Made by a program: the position numbers and the translations under genes | DNA from: RGIG8775 sp045587785 | GTDB lineage: Bacteria > Bacillota > Clostridia > Oscillospirales > CAG-272 | Direction of reading: 5' to 3' | DNA length: 10,219 nt | NCBI GenBank assembly: GCA_045587785.1 | Contig: JAZNDA010000108.1 | Span: forward strand, 1-10,219 | The notes under the pieces: generated by a model | Told to the model about the DNA's origin: nothing | Databases searched by the model: none | The model's input: only the letters and a program-made list of their open reading frames with translations | In this document: piece by piece, positions 6,687 through 10,219 of the stretch | How the letters are laid out: the number at the start of each line of letters is the position of its first letter | Position numbering within the stretch: the first letter of the stretch is position 1

Positions 6687-7541
6687 ATGGCAAAGATTAT
6701 TGACGGTAAAGAAATTTCAAGACAGGTAAGACAGGAGCTTGCCGCAGAAACTAAAAGCTTTAAGGCGCAGAACGGATTTTTACCAGGGCTTGCGGTGGTG
6801 ATCGTTGGCGATGACCCTGCATCCCACGTATATGTAAGAAACAAGACCCGTGCTTGTGATGAGGTCGGTTTTTATTCGGAAACACACGAGCTTCCCAAAG
6901 AAACTACGCAGGCTGAGCTTGAAGCCCTCATTGACCGCCTCAATGCCGATGAGAAGATCCACGGTATTTTGGTTCAACTTCCTCTCCCAAAGCATTTGGA
7001 CGAGCAAAAGATCCTTTTGAAGATCTCGCCTGCAAAGGATGTGGATGCTTTCCACCCGTATAACGTGGGAAAAATCATGATCGGAAACTACAGCTTTTTG
7101 CCGTGTACGCCGGCAGGTATTATGGTTCTTCTTGAGCGTTCGGGTATTGAGATCGAAGGCAAAAAATGCGTCGTGGTCGGACGTTCCAATATTGTAGGTA
7201 AACCCATGGCTATGTTACTTCTTCATGCCAACGGAACGGTTACGGTGTGTCACAGCCGTACAAAAGATCTGTCTTTGGTTTGCCGTGAGGCGGATATTTT
7301 GGTTGCCGCTATCGGTAAGGCTGAATTCTTTGACGCAAGTATGGTAAAAGAAGGGGCTGTTGTGATTGATGTCGGCATGAACCGCAACGCCGAGGGCAAA
7401 TTGGTGGGAGACGTCGATTTTGCGTCGGTTGAGCCGATCGCATCCTACATCACACCCGTGCCTGGTGGCGTTGGCCCCATGACCATTACCATGCTGATGA
7501 AAAACACGTTGACTGCCGCCAATCTGGCAGTGAAAGGATAA
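6687..7541 (+). CDS. folD: Bifunctional methylenetetrahydrofolate dehydrogenase/cyclohydrolase
   Basis: FolD interconverts 5,10-methylene-, methenyl- and 10-formyl-tetrahydrofolate in the cytosol, feeding purine and formyl-Met-tRNA synthesis. The 284-residue product has the N-terminal catalytic block with Tyr49 and Lys53 (YVRNK), QLPLP at 97-101 (Gln97), DVDAFH with Asp120, then PCTPAGI, the nucleotide-binding GRSNIVGKP at 165-173 and PGGVGPMT at 259-266. Key residues match E. coli FolD (Tyr50, Lys54, Gln98, Asp121) with a shift of one. The only departure I see is Ala121 where most family members have Gly (DVDGF/L). The ATG at 6687 follows AAAGGAG at 6672-6678; an ATG at 6666 lies before that site and is not used. 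It is 27 bases past lgt. Confidence 0.97.
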   Translation: MAKIIDGKEISRQVRQELAAETKSFKAQNGFLPGLAVVIVGDDPASHVYVRNKTRACDEVGFYSETHELPKETTQAELEALIDRLNADEKIHGILVQLPLPKHLDEQKILLKISPAKDVDAFHPYNVGKIMIGNYSFLPCTPAGIMVLLERSGIEIEGKKCVVVGRSNIVGKPMAMLLLHANGTVTVCHSRTKDLSLVCREADILVAAIGKAEFFDASMVKEGAVVIDVGMNRNAEGKLVGDVDFASVEPIASYITPVPGGVGPMTITMLMKNTLTAANLAVKG

Positions 7542-7544
7542 GCT

Positions 7545-8243
7545 TTGTTTACCATTGAAATTGCTGGCATTGCTATAGGCATCCAAAACCGTTTTCGGTA
7601 TATACGCGAATTGTGTGAAGAATATATGGCAAACGAGAAAACTCCTCTTTTCACCGTTTGCGCAACCGATGAGGACGTTAAGGAGGAAATAAAAATTTCC
7701 GCTCCCGGTGTGCCGCGGGCCTACGCCGAGGCAACGTGTATTCACCGCCTGATCGCACGCAGATTGTATGAGTTTGATGCTTTTTTACTTCATTCTGCCG
7801 TGATCTCCTGTGACGGAGAGGGTTATGCGTTTGCTGCAAAAAGCGGTGTGGGAAAGAGTACACACATTTCGCTTTGGATGAAAAATTTTGGCGATCGGGT
7901 CTTTGTTGTCAACGGCGACAAACCGATCATCCGTTTGACCGAGAACGGTTTTTACGTTTACGGCACGCCGTGGCGCGGTAAGGAAGGGTATGGGAAAAAT
8001 ACCTCGTGCCCCTTGAAGGCACTTTGCTTTGTGGAACGGGGTGAACAAAATTCCATTTGTGGAATTGGGGCAGATGAGGCGCTCGTCGGTCTTTTTCCGC
8101 AGGTTTATTTGCCCGAGGATGCAGTGGCTTCGTCGGCAACTCTGGAGCTGATCGACAAGTTTGTCAAAAAAACAAAGTTTTACCGCCTAAAGTGCAATAT
8201 GCAGGATGAGGCGGCTTTGGTTGCCTATAAAGGAATGAATTAA
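7545..8243 (+). CDS. HPr kinase-like P-loop protein
   Basis: The 232-residue protein resembles the C-terminal kinase domain of HPr kinase/phosphorylase. A P-loop reads AAKSGVGKSTH at 97-107, with Ala in place of the first Walker Gly, and follows LLHSAVI just as the Walker motif follows its His-containing strand in HPrK. NGDKP (123-127) and GTPWRGKEG (140-148) are strongly patterned blocks that I recall from a gut Firmicutes family found beside PqqD-like proteins. The HPrK N-terminal domain and its RG(I/L)GI signature are absent, so HPr is an unlikely target. Related kinases phosphorylate precursor peptides in some lasso-peptide clusters (established). The start is a TTG at 7545, 3 bases after folD, with AAAGGA at 7533-7538; the N-terminal residues fit the family, so a later start would cut the domain. 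Confidence 0.85.
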   Translation: MFTIEIAGIAIGIQNRFRYIRELCEEYMANEKTPLFTVCATDEDVKEEIKISAPGVPRAYAEATCIHRLIARRLYEFDAFLLHSAVISCDGEGYAFAAKSGVGKSTHISLWMKNFGDRVFVVNGDKPIIRLTENGFYVYGTPWRGKEGYGKNTSCPLKALCFVERGEQNSICGIGADEALVGLFPQVYLPEDAVASSATLELIDKFVKKTKFYRLKCNMQDEAALVAYKGMN

Positions 8244-8258
8244 AATAAGGAGAGAGAT

Positions 8259-8522
8259 ATGAAGATCAAGGAAGGCTTTTTGGTTCGCGAGGTGGCAGGG
8301 GCTCACATTGTGGTTGCTACGGGCGCACGTATGAAGGAATTCAGCGGTATCATTAAACTCAATGAAACAGGTGTTTTTCTTTGGGAACGCATGACCAAGG
8401 AGACCGATGTACAAACGCTGACGAATGCTCTGACTGCTGAATATGACGTTGGAGTCGAACAGGCTCAAAAGGATGTCGAAAACTTTACCGAGACCTTGAA
8501 AAAAGCTGATATCATTGAGTGA
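8259..8522 (+). CDS. PqqD-like peptide-binding protein
   Basis: An 87-residue protein with the PqqD fold pattern: an N-terminal strand region, LNETGVFLWERM at 34-45, then helices ending in KDVENFTETLKKADII (Asp72, Val73, Phe76). PqqD-type domains bind the leader segments of ribosomally made, modified peptides and hand them to the modifying enzyme. The ATG at 8259 has AAGGAG at 8247-8252 and sits 15 bases after the HPrK-like gene. HPrK-like and PqqD-like proteins are a recurring pair (the HPr-rel-A type systems in protein family databases, from memory). No precursor peptide or radical SAM protein lies within this window, so the partner must be elsewhere, or the protein has another role. Confidence 0.87.
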   Translation: MKIKEGFLVREVAGAHIVVATGARMKEFSGIIKLNETGVFLWERMTKETDVQTLTNALTAEYDVGVEQAQKDVENFTETLKKADIIE

Positions 8523-8568
8523 CTAAAAAGATAAAGAACACATACCGAAACCTACTAAGGAGACAAAA

Positions 8569-9537
8569 ATGTTTGCAAGAGAAAAGGAACTCAGAAGGCT
8601 GTTTGCCGAGATCGCCGTTTCTTTGTTATTCCTCATTTTATTTATTAATATATACAGCATATCTTGTTTTATCTCGGCACCGCTTTTGCTGCAATTTCCG
8701 AGAGTGATTTGGCTGGAATGTCTTACGGATATCATCTGCTCGCTTATTTATTTTGCCTCTTTTTTGTTTCCCGCTTTGATTTTTTATCGCATATCGCGAG
8801 GCAGACCGAATGCGGTGATAGAGTTTAGCGGTGAGCTTCCTATGGCGCGTCCCTTTTTCAAAACCGTAGCCATCGTTTTTGTCTCGGTGGGAACGATCGT
8901 GGCAATGTCGTATCTGAATTCATGGCTTTTGCCTTCGGGTTCTTATGTCGGCGGCGGGATGGATATGTCAAAGCCGTATCGGGTGATACTTCTTGTGTTT
9001 TCAAGCGCGATCATTCCCGCGTTTTCCGAGGAACTGTTGTTCCGCGGCGTGATCCTTTCGAATCTTAAGCCGTACGGGAAGGGAATGGCGGTGATAGTCA
9101 GCGCACTTTTGTTTGGTCTTATGCATATGAATGCCGCTCAGCTTTTATATGCCACGGCGGCAGGTATTGTTCTCGGCTTGGTTTATGTCAAAACAAATTC
9201 TCTTTGGCTTTGTGTGTTGATCCATTTTTGCAATAACTTTTTCAGTATTCTTGAAAACTATATGTATGAGATCTTTCGTCAACAAACAGCAGGGAAAATA
9301 TGCATGCTTGCCGAGCTTGCCATCTTTTTTGTCGGTGTTTTGGCTGCCTTGATTTATGCACTTGGAAAAAAAGAACAACCCATAAAGGATAAAATCGGAG
9401 TGTTTGGAGAAGCGAAATGCTTGTCTGTTGATGCCCCTATGGATGGAAAACGGGTACTTAAGCAATTTTTCTGTCCTTTGATGATAGTCTATATCGTGGC
9501 AGTTGTTTTGAATATGATCTGTCTTCTGTTTATTTAA
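8569..9537 (+). CDS. CPBP (CAAX/Abi-type) intramembrane metalloprotease
   Basis: A 322-residue membrane protein with about eight hydrophobic segments. It carries the three CPBP motifs: EELLFR (Glu154, Glu155, Arg159), FGLMH (Phe182, His186) and HFCNN (His219, Asn223), the likely metal and catalytic residues within the membrane. Family members include the eukaryotic CAAX prenyl protease Rce1 and bacterial bacteriocin-immunity and peptide-processing proteases. After the conserved core it has an extra segment (about 266-299, cytoplasmic and charged) and one more transmembrane helix. The ATG at 8569 follows AAGGAG at 8557-8562. It lies 46 bases after the PqqD-like gene, the largest gap in the operon, with no promoter or hairpin visible in it, so it is probably co-transcribed. 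Substrate unknown. Confidence 0.9.
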   Translation: MFAREKELRRLFAEIAVSLLFLILFINIYSISCFISAPLLLQFPRVIWLECLTDIICSLIYFASFLFPALIFYRISRGRPNAVIEFSGELPMARPFFKTVAIVFVSVGTIVAMSYLNSWLLPSGSYVGGGMDMSKPYRVILLVFSSAIIPAFSEELLFRGVILSNLKPYGKGMAVIVSALLFGLMHMNAAQLLYATAAGIVLGLVYVKTNSLWLCVLIHFCNNFFSILENYMYEIFRQQTAGKICMLAELAIFFVGVLAALIYALGKKEQPIKDKIGVFGEAKCLSVDAPMDGKRVLKQFFCPLMIVYIVAVVLNMICLLFI

Positions 9538-9546
9538 TTTAGCGTG

Positions 9547-10005
9547 ATGATGACGAAAAAAGATATAACCATGATGAAAGAGGCACTTGCGCTTGCTTCT
9601 TGGGCGGCACAAAAAGGCGAGGTGCCTGTTGGGGCGGTGGTGGTTCGCGATAATGAGGTAATAGCCGCTGCTATGAATGATAGGGAAAACGGAAAGGATG
9701 CCACCGCCCATGCAGAGCTTTTGGCGATTCGAAAAGCGTGTGAGACACTTGGCAGATGGCGTCTTGAGGATTGCGAGCTGTATGTAACACTGGAGCCGTG
9801 CCCCATGTGTGCGGGGGCGATCATAAACGCGCGTATTGGGCGTGTTGTGTATGGAGCAAAGGACGCCAATGGTGGCGCGTTTGACAGCGTGATCAATCTT
9901 CGGAGCTATCCGCTTTGCTCAAAAACCAAGGTGCTTGGCGGTGTTCTTGAGAGGGAATGCGCCAAATTGCTAACGAATTTTTTTACAAGCAAAAGAAAAA
10001 AATAA
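9547..10005 (+). CDS. tadA: tRNA-specific adenosine deaminase
   Basis: TadA deaminates A34 of tRNA-Arg(ACG) to inosine so that it can read CGU, CGC and CGA; it is usually essential. The 152-residue product has the cytidine/deoxycytidylate deaminase zinc site: His55 and Glu57 in ATAHAE, and Cys85 and Cys88 in EPCPMC, plus RWRLEDCELYVTLEP and the ARIGRVVYGA block typical of TadA. The motif reads DATAHAE where DPTAHAE is most common. The start is uncertain: GTG at 9544 and ATGs at 9547 and 9550 are consecutive, with no ribosome binding site before any of them. The CPBP stop lies only 9 bases earlier, so translation probably continues by ribosome coupling. Confidence 0.95.
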   Translation: MMTKKDITMMKEALALASWAAQKGEVPVGAVVVRDNEVIAAAMNDRENGKDATAHAELLAIRKACETLGRWRLEDCELYVTLEPCPMCAGAIINARIGRVVYGAKDANGGAFDSVINLRSYPLCSKTKVLGGVLERECAKLLTNFFTSKRKK

Positions 10006-10043
10006 AAAAGCAATAATTTTTTTCAAAAAACTATTGCATTTCT
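10005..10043 (+). terminator. Weak AT-rich hairpin after tadA
   Basis: GCAATA (10010-10015) pairs with TATTGC (10032-10037), and inner T and A runs extend the stem after one A-C mismatch. The tail ATTTCTC is a poor T run. It is the only candidate end for the eight-gene transcript before the tRNA promoter, and its right arm overlaps the -35 box of that promoter, so some read-through into the tRNA is likely. Confidence 0.4.
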
Positions 10044-10062
10044 CGAATCAATGTGATATAAT
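10034..10062 (+). promoter_or_regulatory. Promoter of the tRNA-Val gene
   Basis: TTGCAT (10034-10039) and a perfect TATAAT (10057-10062) are spaced by 17 bp, and TGA at 10054-10056 adds an extended -10 element. Transcription should start near 10069, about 9 bases before the mature tRNA end. Confidence 0.82.
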
Positions 10063-10077
10063 ATGAAAGTCGCCGAT

Positions 10078-10154
10078 GGAGGCATAGCTCAGCTGGTTAG
10101 AGCGCTACGTTGACATCGTAGAGGTCATTGGTTCGATTCCAACTGTCTCCACCA
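10078..10154 (+). tRNA. tRNA-Val (anticodon GAC)
   Basis: The sequence folds as a full cloverleaf of 77 bases with encoded CCA. The acceptor stem GGAGGCA pairs with TGTCTCC (one G-U), the D stem is GCTC/GAGC, the anticodon stem CTACG/CGTAG is perfect with loop TTGACAT, and the T loop is TTCGATT. The anticodon GAC reads GUC and GUU valine codons; discriminator A fits valine. One oddity is an A-C mismatch at the base of the T stem (ATTGG against CCAAC). Confidence 0.96.
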
Positions 10155-10195
10155 AAGAAAAAGGACGGCAAAAAAGCCGTCCTTTTTCTTTGGTG
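10150..10195 (+). terminator. tRNA-Val terminator with a 20-bp perfect stem
   Basis: Positions 10150-10169 pair without mismatch with 10176-10195 around an AAAAAA loop. The 3' arm contains TTTTTCTTT, so polymerase would release within the stem's own T run. The base of the stem contains the last acceptor-stem C, the discriminator and the CCA of the tRNA. The remaining bases to 10219 hold nothing I can identify. Confidence 0.85.
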
Positions 10196-10219
10196 AAATA
10201 GTTTGGATGAGAAGCAATG

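Noticed and set aside
8519..8707. Short plus-strand frame considered as a precursor peptide for the PqqD-like protein
   Set aside because: It starts with a GTG inside the PqqD-like stop region with no ribosome binding site and mostly overlaps the CPBP gene in another frame; there is no leader/core pattern.
9145..9711. Minus-strand open frame of 188 codons across the CPBP/tadA junction
   Set aside because: It crosses two well-supported genes and its His- and Lys-rich translation is typical of an antisense shadow.

Overview
The window looks like chromosomal DNA from a low-to-moderate-GC Gram-positive bacterium of the class Clostridia, probably a gut-type member. Three things suggest this: strong AGGAGG-type ribosome binding sites ahead of most genes, consensus SigA-like promoters, and the gene content. 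That content includes a MazF toxin very close to Bacillus EndoA, a YmfF/YmfH-type M16 peptidase pair, a FatA/FatB-type acyl-ACP thioesterase, Lgt, and a tRNA gene with encoded CCA. This is inference from family resemblance; no search was run and GC content was not computed.

Left part (1-1480). The tail of an unidentified gene ends at 54 and is closed by a clean intrinsic terminator. A MazF/EndoA-type endoribonuclease follows with no antitoxin gene visible next to it. Two hairpins then separate it from a single acyl-ACP thioesterase gene. A bidirectional terminator at about 1435-1470 is shared by the thioesterase and the convergent minus-strand pair to its right.

Minus-strand pair (1488-3031). 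A 60-residue zinc-ribbon protein and a 454-residue membrane protein with an SPFH/band-7-like region overlap by ATGA and are driven by a near-perfect promoter (TTGACA, 17 bp, TAATAT). The function of the pair is unknown.

Main plus-strand operon (about 3161-10005). A second good promoter fires in the opposite direction into eight closely packed genes: an M16-like subunit without a metal site, an M16 zinc peptidase, lgt (lipoprotein diacylglyceryl transferase), folD (one-carbon folate enzyme), an HPr-kinase-like P-loop protein, a PqqD-like protein, a CPBP/CAAX-type membrane protease and tadA (tRNA adenosine deaminase). Several genes overlap or are only a few bases apart, so co-transcription is likely. 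The operon mixes housekeeping genes with a compact HPrK-like/PqqD-like/CPBP trio that resembles parts of peptide-modification systems, but no precursor peptide or radical SAM enzyme is visible here.

Right end (10034-10219). A tRNA-Val(GAC) gene has its own extended -10 promoter and a 20-bp terminator hairpin whose stem includes the tRNA's CCA end. No CRISPR array, insertion sequence or phage gene is visible. The most unusual parts are the HPrK-like/PqqD-like/CPBP trio and the zinc-ribbon/SPFH-like pair.
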